Below, piece after piece: positions 1-4,592 of a stretch of DNA of 7,660 bases (position 1 is the stretch's first letter; every line of letters begins with the position of its first letter). The notes below the pieces were generated by a model. The model made no database searches. It saw nothing but the letters and a program-made list of their open reading frames with translations, and was not told the origin of the DNA. The translations under genes and the position numbers were made by a program. Origin of the DNA: Clostridiaceae bacterium (GTDB lineage Bacteria > Bacillota > Clostridia > Oscillospirales > Acutalibacteraceae); the NCBI GenBank assembly GCA_904501675.1, contig CAJGCL010000093.1, positions 1 through 7,660 on the forward strand, written 5' to 3'.

Positions 1-24
1 AAGTCCCGATTAGTTTATTTTTAC

Positions 25-62
25 ATAAAAATAAAGAACTCACAAAAGTGAATTCTTTATTT
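25..62 (-). terminator. Duplicate copy of the tRNA-Leu terminator
   Basis: This is an exact copy of the terminator at 175-212. On the minus strand a 15-bp stem (arms 29-43 and 48-62, one G.U pair, AAAA loop on the plus strand) is followed by a T-rich stretch. It lies downstream of a tRNA 3' fragment only, so it acts at most as a backup terminator for the tRNA-Leu transcript. Confidence 0.75.
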
Positions 63-85
63 TGGTGCAGAAGAAGGGACTTGAA
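63..85 (-). pseudogene. tRNA-Leu 3' fragment with CCA
   Basis: On the minus strand these 23 nt equal the last part of the intact tRNA-Leu at 213-235: TTCAAGTCCC of the T arm, the acceptor strand CTTCTGC, the discriminator A and CCA. The D arm, anticodon arm and variable arm are missing. They are replaced by the insert at 86-147, so this cannot make a tRNA. Confidence 0.85.
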
Positions 86-157
86 GGGCTACACCCTTCA
101 CGCTCGCAGGCTCGCTGACCCGATTGTGTTCGGCTTCGCCGAGGGGGTTCAAGTCCC
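76..157. repeat. 82-bp hairpin-rich insert with 10-bp terminal inverted repeats
   Basis: The segment starts with GGGACTTGAA (76-85) and ends with its exact reverse complement TTCAAGTCCC (148-157). Both ends are tRNA T-arm sequence. Inside are two perfect small hairpins: GAAGGG/CCCTTC (83-88 with 94-99) and CGGC/GCCG (131-134 with 138-141). The interior is clearly richer in GC than the flanking AT-rich terminators. No coding capacity beyond a spurious frame is seen. It may be a small non-autonomous palindromic element inserted in a tRNA copy, or the scar of an inversion between two T arms. The family is not recognised. Confidence 0.6.
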
Positions 158-174
158 GATTAGTTTATTTTTAC

Positions 175-212
175 ATAAAAATAAAGAACTCACAAAAGTG
201 AATTCTTTATTT
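175..212 (-). terminator. Rho-independent terminator of tRNA-Leu
   Basis: On the minus strand the hairpin starts directly after the encoded CCA. The 15-bp stem has arms 198-212 and 179-193, one G.U pair and a 4-nt loop at 194-197, and is followed by a TATTTTTATG tract. The tight spacing to the CCA end marks it as the native tRNA terminator. Confidence 0.85.
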
Positions 213-298
213 TGGTGCAGAAGAAGGGACTTGAACCCTCATGAAATTACTTTCACTAGTACCTGAAACTAGCGCGTCTGCCATTCCGCCACTTCTGC
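213..298 (-). tRNA. tRNA-Leu(CAG)
   Basis: Read on the minus strand this is a complete 86-nt class II tRNA with encoded CCA. The acceptor stem GCAGAAG pairs with CTTCTGC, and the discriminator is A. The D arm starts GGCGGAATGGCAGACGC. The anticodon stem CTAGT/ACTAG encloses the loop TTCAGGT, giving anticodon CAG (plus positions 263-265), which reads CUG codons. A long variable arm (TGAAA-GTAA-TTTCA) and the T arm GAGGG-TTCAAGT-CCCTT follow. The long variable arm and D-loop fit leucine identity. The gene is flanked on both sides by partial copies of itself. Its strong promoter is about 230 nt upstream, beyond the 5' fragment. Confidence 0.95.
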
Positions 299-314
299 AA
301 ATTTATAATTTATT

Positions 315-343
315 ATTGTACTCAACTGCTTAGTTTAAAAAAG
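315..343 (-). promoter_or_regulatory. Weak candidate proximal promoter for tRNA-Leu
   Basis: On the minus strand a TACAAT box (plus 315-320) lies 16 bp upstream of the tRNA 5' end. At 17-bp spacing there is only a poor -35 (CTTTTT, 338-343). The -10 box is the same hexamer as in the strong distal promoter. It could give a short-leader transcript, but the -35 is weak and this is a guess. Confidence 0.25.
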
Positions 344-469
344 AGCTTTATGGGAAGGACACTTGCGGTTCCCAAAATCGTTGGTCGCTCCTGCTCGTCG
401 CTAACGATTTTGACCGCTACGCCATCCTGCCCTTACTACATCCGCCACAGGCGGCGTGCGGGCACGATG
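344..469. repeat. GC-rich, hairpin-rich insert between tRNA-Leu 5' fragment and intact tRNA-Leu
   Basis: About 125 bp separates the 5' tRNA fragment from the AT-rich leader of the intact tRNA. It contains several perfect stems: AAAATCGTT/AACGATTTT (374-382 with 403-411, 20-nt loop), CCGCC/GGCGG (442-446 with 450-454) and CGTGC/GCACG (455-459 with 462-466). No convincing gene is present on either strand. It would be transcribed as part of the tRNA leader from the promoter at 531-559. The motif at 386-405 resembles one in the other insert (101-119), so the two may belong to one repeat family. The exact edges are approximate. Confidence 0.5.
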
Positions 470-490
470 CTGCCATTCCGCCACTTCTGC
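470..490 (-). pseudogene. tRNA-Leu 5' fragment
   Basis: These 21 bp are identical to the first 21 nt of the intact tRNA-Leu (278-298): the 5' acceptor strand GCAGAAG, the D stem and most of the D loop. The match ends abruptly at 469, where the GC-rich insert starts. Anticodon, variable and T arms are absent. It sits at the position relative to the strong promoter where an intact tRNA would be expected, which suggests an original gene copy was interrupted here. Confidence 0.8.
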
Positions 491-500
491 TTATAAAAAC

Positions 501-526
501 GCACAACGCAAAGTGCACAGCGCAAA
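501..526. repeat. 12-bp imperfect tandem repeat in the tRNA leader
   Basis: GCACAACGCAAA (501-512) and GCACAGCGCAAA (515-526) differ at one base and are separated by GT. The pair lies at or just after the likely start of transcription from the promoter at 531-559. Its function is unknown. Confidence 0.6.
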
Positions 527-530
527 ATGT

Positions 531-559
531 ATTGTACCATAACATGAAAAAGGTGTCAA
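531..559 (-). promoter_or_regulatory. Strong promoter of the tRNA-Leu locus
   Basis: On the minus strand TTGACA (plus 554-559) is followed by a 17-bp spacer and TACAAT (531-536). The spacer ends in TGG, giving an extended -10 (TGGTACAAT). Transcription would start near 524 and run through the tRNA 5' fragment, the GC-rich insert and the intact tRNA-Leu. Near-consensus strength is typical for stable RNA genes. It is upstream of no protein gene on this strand. Confidence 0.85.
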
Positions 560-573
560 TTATAAACATCCAT

Positions 574-614
574 AAAAATTGCTCGGAATATGGCGATAAC
601 GCTTATCCCGAGCA
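574..614 (-). terminator. Terminator of the oxidoreductase operon
   Basis: Just after the stop codon at 619, on the minus strand, TGCTCGG pairs with CCGAGCA, extended by ATA/TAT across one mismatch and an inner GCG/CGC pairing (arms within 580-614). ATTTTTATGG follows. This is a good rho-independent terminator and separates the operon from the tRNA promoter at 531-559. Confidence 0.85.
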
Positions 615-618
615 GTAT

Positions 619-1896
619 TTATATTTCAATAAGTTTTCCGCCGTTTTCTCTTGATTCGTCGGCAAGGAAAATAATTTTATGACCCATTACGGAGTTATGG
701 ATAGATGTACAGGAAACTGATGGATTTCCATCGCCTATAAACTGAACAAAATCAGCCATTAAGCCCTCGTCTCCACCGCCGTGGCCCTCATCAGGAACAT
801 CCGAAAGGTCGATTTTAGTTTCGTCAAAATAAGTTGTTGGAGTTGGGTTGATTTCCTTAAGGGTAACAAATTTGTTTTCCATCTCCGCATAAATTTCGCC
901 TTTTGTACCGATAACACGTAAGGTGCGTATGCTTTCTGCGCTACCTCCCGTCAGGTTATGAGTACCTGTAGCACCGCTTTCGAAATTAACAAGAACACTC
1001 TGGTGGTCAACAACGTCGTTACCGCATTTATAAATACATTTGCCGTAATCGCTCTTTAAAAGAGAATTCTTGTAGTCCTCATATGTAGGATTTTTAATAT
1101 GCTCAATATCTCTCCAGATATAAACCTCCCAATTGTTAGGGTGGTCAAGGTAAAGACGTTTTGCGCTATAACGGCAAGAATCAACATGGGGGCAGTCAAT
1201 AAGGCAACGAGTGCCAGCGCCTTCGGGAGCATTTTCTTCTCTGAACTGGAGGCGAGAGCCTACAGATGAAACCGAAACAGGCTTATCATCGCCCATCAGC
1301 CATGTCATGATGTCAAGGTCATGGCAGCATTTTGCAAGGAGCATAGAAGTGTGGCATTTTTCAGATTTGCCCCATTTACCTCTCACATATGATGTTGAAA
1401 GGTGGTGATAGCTTACATCTTCTACAGTCTGTATATTAATAATATCACCGATTCTGCCATCAACAATAAGATTTTTAACCGTAAGGTAAACCTTGTTGTA
1501 TCTGAGCACGTGGCAAATCATAACCTTGTTGTTGTTTTCATTAACAACCTTCATAAGCTCTTCAAGCTCGTTGTTGTTTACGGCAAAAGGTTTTTCGAGA
1601 AGCATATCATAGCCTATTTTTAAAAGTGGAATTGCAGTTTCAACGTGCTGCTCGTCCATTGTGCCGTTAATTACAGCGTCAGCAAATTTTGGAACGCTTG
1701 CAAGGGCTTCTGCGCTCTCAAAAACATGATTTTCGGGAATATCAAACATATCGCGGACAGCGTTTCTGCGGTACTTATCAAGCTCCGCAATGCCCACGAT
1801 TTTTATTTCCTCAGGGTGAGCTTGAGCATACCTTGCATATACCATTGAACGATGACCAGCTCCGAGGATTATTGCTGTTATTGGTTTGTTTGCCAT
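619..1896 (-). CDS. Gfo/Idh/MocA-family NAD(P)-dependent oxidoreductase
   Basis: A 425-residue cytoplasmic dehydrogenase. The N-terminal Rossmann fold shows AIILGAGHRS at about residues 8-17 (dinucleotide binding). LEKPF around 100-104 holds the conserved lysine of the EKP motif, and CHDLDIMTWL near 191-200 carries the His/Asp pair typical of the family active site. The C-terminal part includes VLVNFESGATGTHNL and GHGGGDEGLMADFV, seen in a clostridial subgroup. Family members oxidise or reduce sugars, inositols or related alcohols; the substrate here cannot be read from sequence. An insertion near 228-292 has five cysteines (C231, C235, C241, C287, C291). The ATG at 1896 is preferred over an in-frame GTG at 1905, since homologues start near MANKP-like sequence; the ribosome site is weak (AAGTGA). 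It lies 13 bp after the acetyltransferase stop and is the last gene of the operon. Confidence 0.88.
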   Translation of the reverse strand: MANKPITAIILGAGHRSMVYARYAQAHPEEIKIVGIAELDKYRRNAVRDMFDIPENHVFESAEALASVPKFADAVINGTMDEQHVETAIPLLKIGYDMLLEKPFAVNNNELEELMKVVNENNNKVMICHVLRYNKVYLTVKNLIVDGRIGDIINIQTVEDVSYHHLSTSYVRGKWGKSEKCHTSMLLAKCCHDLDIMTWLMGDDKPVSVSSVGSRLQFREENAPEGAGTRCLIDCPHVDSCRYSAKRLYLDHPNNWEVYIWRDIEHIKNPTYEDYKNSLLKSDYGKCIYKCGNDVVDHQSVLVNFESGATGTHNLTGGSAESIRTLRVIGTKGEIYAEMENKFVTLKEINPTPTTYFDETKIDLSDVPDEGHGGGDEGLMADFVQFIGDGNPSVSCTSIHNSVMGHKIIFLADESRENGGKLIEI

Positions 1897-1909
1897 ATGT
1901 ATCACTTAC

Positions 1910-2476
1910 TTAAAAAAGATTTTTTGCCATTATGATTCCTGCGTTTTTAACATTCACAACAGAATGAAAACCAAAACGCTTATAAAAACGGATTGCTCCG
2001 TGATTGTCGCTGTCTGCAGTTAGCATAACGCCCTTCACATTTTTATTTTTGAGCTCGGTTAACAAGGCTTCTATAAGAAGTGAACCATAGCCCTGATTCT
2101 GATATTCGTCTAAAATATCTATGTGAAGATGCGCAGGGTATTTAGCTCCGAAAAGAGTATACGGAATAGGAATGAACCAAGCCTTTTGGCCATCCTTTTT
2201 GTATATGCTTGTAATAATAGGAACGTCTACCTTCCTGAAAACCTTACGAAAACGCTTGTAGTCAGGCTCGCAAAGAATATAGCCCACCGCTTTATCTTCA
2301 TCATTTGCAAGAATAAAGCATGTGTCTGTACATTCACGTATATAATATGTTGAAAATGATTTTGCAGTAGCTTCGCCTATAATATCGTTTGTACGGGCAA
2401 GGTTACCTGCCGTCATTCTGCAGATATATTCAACATCTTTAAGGTCGCTTTTTCGCGCTTTTCTTATAGTTGCCAT
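1910..2476 (-). CDS. GNAT-family N-acetyltransferase
   Basis: A 188-residue protein that would transfer an acetyl group from acetyl-CoA to an amine of unknown identity. Motif A for CoA binding is visible: a beta strand HLHIDIL (117-122) followed by QNQGYG (126-131, the Q/RxxGxG signature) and the helix SLLIEALL. Motif B is NHGAIRFYKRFGF (158-170). The middle segment GYILCEPDYKRFRKV (65-79) and the HLHIDIL strand recall the bacterial acetyltransferases that resemble the C-terminal domain of O-GlcNAcase; this is a recollection of pattern, not a search result. The start codon overlaps the preceding stop by one base (TAATG), so translation is probably coupled. It ends 13 bp before the oxidoreductase ATG, so the two products may work on the same metabolite. 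Confidence 0.85.
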   Translation of the reverse strand: MATIRKARKSDLKDVEYICRMTAGNLARTNDIIGEATAKSFSTYYIRECTDTCFILANDEDKAVGYILCEPDYKRFRKVFRKVDVPIITSIYKKDGQKAWFIPIPYTLFGAKYPAHLHIDILDEYQNQGYGSLLIEALLTELKNKNVKGVMLTADSDNHGAIRFYKRFGFHSVVNVKNAGIIMAKNLF

Positions 2477-2694
2477 TATTTTTTGCCCTTAGTTTTTTTT
2501 GTTATGCGCTCTTTTGAGCCGTCAGGGCGCACAATAATTGTTGATTCAAGCTGACATTCAAGAGACTGCCTGAAAGCCTTGACATATTCTGCTCTGAGAG
2601 CTTTTTGTTCAATTTTTTCTTCTTCTGTAAGGACTTCCGCCTTTGATTTGCGAGCAAGCTCATTTATTCTGTTAATCTGCTCCTGAGTTATCAT
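2476..2694 (-). CDS. UPF0291 (DUF896, YnzC-like) small protein
   Basis: A 72-residue charged helical protein. ITQEQINRINELARKSKA followed by LTEEEKIEQKALRAEYVKAFR is the UPF0291 signature, and the length fits the family. In Bacillus subtilis the member YnzC is encoded with the SOS-induced yneA genes; its biochemical role is unclear. I see no LexA-type box at this promoter. The C-terminal part (RPDGSKERITKKTKGKK) is lysine-rich. An AGGAGAG ribosome site (plus 2702-2708) stands 7-8 bp before the ATG, which fixes the start. It is the first gene of the operon and overlaps the acetyltransferase start by one base. Symbol ynzC is withheld since orthology is not proven. Confidence 0.88.
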   Translation of the reverse strand: MITQEQINRINELARKSKAEVLTEEEKIEQKALRAEYVKAFRQSLECQLESTIIVRPDGSKERITKKTKGKK

Positions 2695-2730
2695 AAAAAG
2701 CTCTCCTTTTCTTCTGAAATTACAACGAGA

Positions 2731-2759
2731 ATTATAGTATAAATGTATTGTAAAGTCAA
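2731..2759 (-). promoter_or_regulatory. Promoter of the UPF0291-GNAT-oxidoreductase operon
   Basis: On the minus strand TTGACT (plus 2754-2759), a 17-bp spacer and a perfect TATAAT (2731-2736). The start of transcription is expected near 2724, giving a 5' leader of about 30 nt with the ribosome site inside it. The -35 box begins only 2 bp after the terminator hairpin of the upstream lipoprotein gene. Confidence 0.88.
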
Positions 2760-2761
2760 GA

Positions 2762-2789
2762 AAAAAGGCGGTCTTTTGACCGCCTTTTT
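2762..2789 (-). terminator. Terminator of the lipoprotein hydrolase gene
   Basis: A perfect 12-bp stem, AAAAAGGCGGTC with GACCGCCTTTTT, and a 4-nt loop. On the minus strand it ends in a T6 run 11 bp after the stop codon. The symmetry with A and T runs means it could also stop plus-strand transcripts. Confidence 0.92.
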
Positions 2790-2800
2790 AAAATTAAAAA

Positions 2801-3790
2801 TTATATGCCTTTACATTGGAAATCCTGCCATGCGCTATCGCTTGAAAGCTCGCCGCCGTTACGGAAAACCGCCTTTGCAGAGCTATCGTTTTTAAGCCAT
2901 GCATCAAACCATTTTACTGCATAGCCTGAATATGTCTGCGGACTTGTTGAGCAGGTTGTGTGTATACCATTTTTCAGATTTACATATACCGCAGGACCTT
3001 TACAAGCATTATATGCCGGAACAATCCATCTTTCTGCGCTAACAATCATATCCTTTGCGCCTGCAAAGAAAAGTGTGGGTGCGCTCAGTTTTTCTGCCTC
3101 TTCAACAAAGTTACTGCCTGCAAGAGACAAAGCGCAAACAATTCTTGAATCCTTGGCTGCAGTGTTAACAGAGCTTCTGCCACCCTGAGAATGGCCTGCA
3201 ACTGCAAGCTTACTTGTATTTACTTTGCCATAAATCACGCTTGAAGAATTGTTGTTTTCAGAAATTACAAAATCAAGTGAAGAAATCTGCGCGCTTCCGT
3301 CTGCAGACATTGTTTCGGTGTTTGCTACAACAATATATCCGCCTTCGGCAATTTCTTTAATGAGATTTTCGTAGATTGTGTATGAAAATCCTGTGCCGTT
3401 TGCCCATGCAATTACAGGAAGCGTTTCAGCATTAGCTGTAATACTGTTAGGATAAAAAACAGCTTGTTCAACACCTGCGTATGAAGCAGTATATTTTCCA
3501 ACGCCTGTAAGCACCTGAGGAGCTTCGGTTGGCGCCTCGGTTGGAGGCTCTGTCGGAGTCTCGGTTGTGGTTGGTGCCTGTGTAGGTGCCTCAGTTGATG
3601 CCTGAGTCTGAGCTTCTGTTACAATTTCTTGAGTTGTGTTGTTGTAGATTGTGGTATCGGGAGCATAAGCCTGAGCATTTTCATATGTAGTTGTTGTAGT
3701 ATCATCTGTTTTATCTTTTCCGCAAGCAGTAAAACTGAACAAAAGACAGATTACAAGACATATTGCAAGTGATGATTTTATTTTTCTCAT
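2801..3790 (-). CDS. Secreted lipoprotein with alpha/beta-hydrolase (cutinase/PETase-like) domain
   Basis: A 329-residue surface lipoprotein. MRKIKSS is followed by a hydrophobic stretch and the lipobox FTAC (lipidated C23). Residues about 25-92 are a Thr/Pro/Glu linker with TEAP/TQAP repeats, a likely wall-spanning spacer. The remainder is a serine hydrolase: oxyanion region WANGTG (about 129-134), nucleophile elbow GHSQGG (S201), acid in AGAKD (D247) and base in NGIH (H277). The WANGTG/GHSxGG pattern and length fit the cutinase-like family that includes polyester hydrolases and some acyl or xylan esterases; the real substrate is unknown. C280 and C326 might form a C-terminal disulfide as in PETase-type enzymes. 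The ATG at 3790 with GAGGTG 6 bp upstream is chosen over a GTG at 3799, which lies in the ribosome site. It is transcribed alone. Confidence 0.85.
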   Translation of the reverse strand: MRKIKSSLAICLVICLLFSFTACGKDKTDDTTTTTYENAQAYAPDTTIYNNTTQEIVTEAQTQASTEAPTQAPTTTETPTEPPTEAPTEAPQVLTGVGKYTASYAGVEQAVFYPNSITANAETLPVIAWANGTGFSYTIYENLIKEIAEGGYIVVANTETMSADGSAQISSLDFVISENNNSSSVIYGKVNTSKLAVAGHSQGGRSSVNTAAKDSRIVCALSLAGSNFVEEAEKLSAPTLFFAGAKDMIVSAERWIVPAYNACKGPAVYVNLKNGIHTTCSTSPQTYSGYAVKWFDAWLKNDSSAKAVFRNGGELSSDSAWQDFQCKGI

Positions 3791-3797
3791 ATTTAAC

Positions 3798-3804
3798 ACC
3801 TCTT
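3798..3804 (-). promoter_or_regulatory. Ribosome binding site of the lipoprotein gene
   Basis: AGAGGTG on the minus strand, ending 7 bp before the ATG at 3790. It overlaps the alternative GTG at 3797-3799 and so decides the start. Confidence 0.8.
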
Positions 3805-3812
3805 ATGTGCCA

Positions 3813-3841
3813 ATAATACCATAACTTCTCTGCAAAAGCAA
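3813..3841 (-). promoter_or_regulatory. Promoter of the lipoprotein hydrolase gene
   Basis: On the minus strand TTGCTT (plus 3836-3841), a 17-bp spacer and TATTAT (3813-3818), with an extended -10 (TGGTATTAT). It is divergent from the promoter at 3855-3883; the two -35 boxes are 13 bp apart, so a regulator bound here could affect both units. Confidence 0.75.
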
Positions 3842-3854
3842 GGAAAGAGAAGCC

Positions 3855-3883
3855 TTGAAATAAATATGTTCATATGATAAAAT
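3855..3883 (+). promoter_or_regulatory. Promoter of the HAD-ygiQ operon
   Basis: TTGAAA (3855-3860), a 17-bp spacer and TAAAAT (3878-3883), with an extended -10 (TGATAAAAT). Transcription would start near 3890, which leaves the GTG at 3888 outside the message and supports the GTG at 3915 as the HAD start. Confidence 0.75.
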
Positions 3884-3900
3884 TGATGTGTATGATTTTT

Positions 3901-3908
3901 GGGGGGTG
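3901..3908 (+). promoter_or_regulatory. Ribosome binding site deciding the HAD start
   Basis: GGGGGGTG lies 6 bp before the GTG at 3915-3917. It is a variant of GGAGGTG and is the only purine-rich site near the start of the frame. Confidence 0.7.
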
Positions 3909-3914
3909 TTCTTT

Positions 3915-4592
3915 GTGATTAAAGCTGTGGTTTTTGACCTTGACCACACTCTTTTCGACAGATATGAAACGTTAAAGCTGTGCGTTCCGCTTTTCCGCGA
4001 AAGATTTAAAATCAATACCCAAATTACAGACGAATATTTTTATAAAGAGCTTTCCTGGGCGGATAAAAATTACGTACATCACGGGTGGGAAGAAATTTTT
4101 GCTCACCTTGTAAAATGCAATATTTTTGAAGAGGTGCCCGATTTTAAGGAATATGTTGAATTTCTTATTTCCTGCTTTAAAAAAGTGGCGGTGAGATACA
4201 CATTTGCAATTCCAACTTTGGAAAAAATCAGGGAAATGGGATATAAAACGGGGCTTATTACAAATTCAGAGGTTCATGTTCAGGAACGAAAGCTTGAAAT
4301 GCTTGGGTTATACCCTTATCTTGATGAAATTGTAATAAGCGGTGCTACTGACTACAGAAAACCACAAAAAGAAATTTTTCAGCTAATGGCTGATAATCTT
4401 GGTATAGCAACAAATGAAATGATGTTTGTTGGTGACCACCCTCATTTTGATATTGAAGGATCAAGAAACGCAGGTTGCATACCCGTTTGGGTTAAAACAA
4501 CAGGCACTTGGATTTTCCCCGAATTCAAGAAGCCCGAAATTCAGGTTGAAACAGTAGCAGAATTGCCTGAGATTCTTAAGGAGATACAATGA
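3915..4592 (+). CDS. HAD-superfamily hydrolase, subfamily IA (phosphatase-like)
   Basis: A 225-residue cytoplasmic enzyme with all four HAD motifs. Motif I is FDLDHT (D8 nucleophile, D10 acid/base), motif II TNS (116-118), motif III lysine in YRKP (K149) and motif IV GDHPHFD (D174, D179). A helical cap at about 15-95 places it in subfamily I. The family dephosphorylates small phosphometabolites through a phospho-aspartate; the substrate is unknown. The GTG at 3915 is chosen because of the adjacent ribosome site and because homologues begin just before the MIKAVVFDLD-type strand; the longer frame from 3888 would start at the predicted transcription start. The stop overlaps the next gene by ATGA, so the two are probably co-translated. 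Confidence 0.9.
   Translation: MIKAVVFDLDHTLFDRYETLKLCVPLFRERFKINTQITDEYFYKELSWADKNYVHHGWEEIFAHLVKCNIFEEVPDFKEYVEFLISCFKKVAVRYTFAIPTLEKIREMGYKTGLITNSEVHVQERKLEMLGLYPYLDEIVISGATDYRKPQKEIFQLMADNLGIATNEMMFVGDHPHFDIEGSRNAGCIPVWVKTTGTWIFPEFKKPEIQVETVAELPEILKEIQ

Larger units (their letters stand above)
1..235. repeat. 85-bp exact direct repeat, 150-bp period (1-85 and 151-235)
   Basis: Bases 1-85 and 151-235 are identical, so the period is 150 bp and the spacer is 65 bp. Each copy carries, on the minus strand, the last part of tRNA-Leu (half the T arm, the 3' acceptor strand and encoded CCA), a terminator hairpin and a short AT-rich tail. The first copy is cut by the window edge, so the repeat may continue upstream with more units. 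Copy two runs into the intact tRNA-Leu at 236; copy one runs into an unrelated GC-rich insert at 86. A tandem duplication or a remnant of integration at the tRNA 3' end would both give this arrangement. Confidence 0.95.

Noticed and set aside
1..235. CRISPR-like repeat-spacer pattern
   Set aside because: There are only two copies, the repeat is 85 bp and is explained by tRNA and terminator sequence, and no cas genes are present.
48..266. A 72-codon open frame on the plus strand
   Set aside because: It runs antisense through the tRNA-Leu 3' end, its duplicate and the insert. The WCRRRDLNPH motif is a known false translation of antisense tRNA sequence.
337..373. Terminator between the promoter and the intact tRNA (GGGAA/TTCCC with a T6 run on the minus strand)
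   Set aside because: The stem is 5 bp with a 12-nt loop and the T run starts 9 nt away, so it is a poor terminator.
2724..2760. LexA/SOS box at the UPF0291 operon, expected from Bacillus ynzC
   Set aside because: No CGAAC-N4-GTTCG-like sequence is present around the promoter.
3888..3914. Longer HAD protein starting at GTG 3888
   Set aside because: It coincides with the predicted transcription start, lacks a ribosome site, and the extra nine residues do not fit the family; GTG 3915 has GGGGGGTG at correct spacing.
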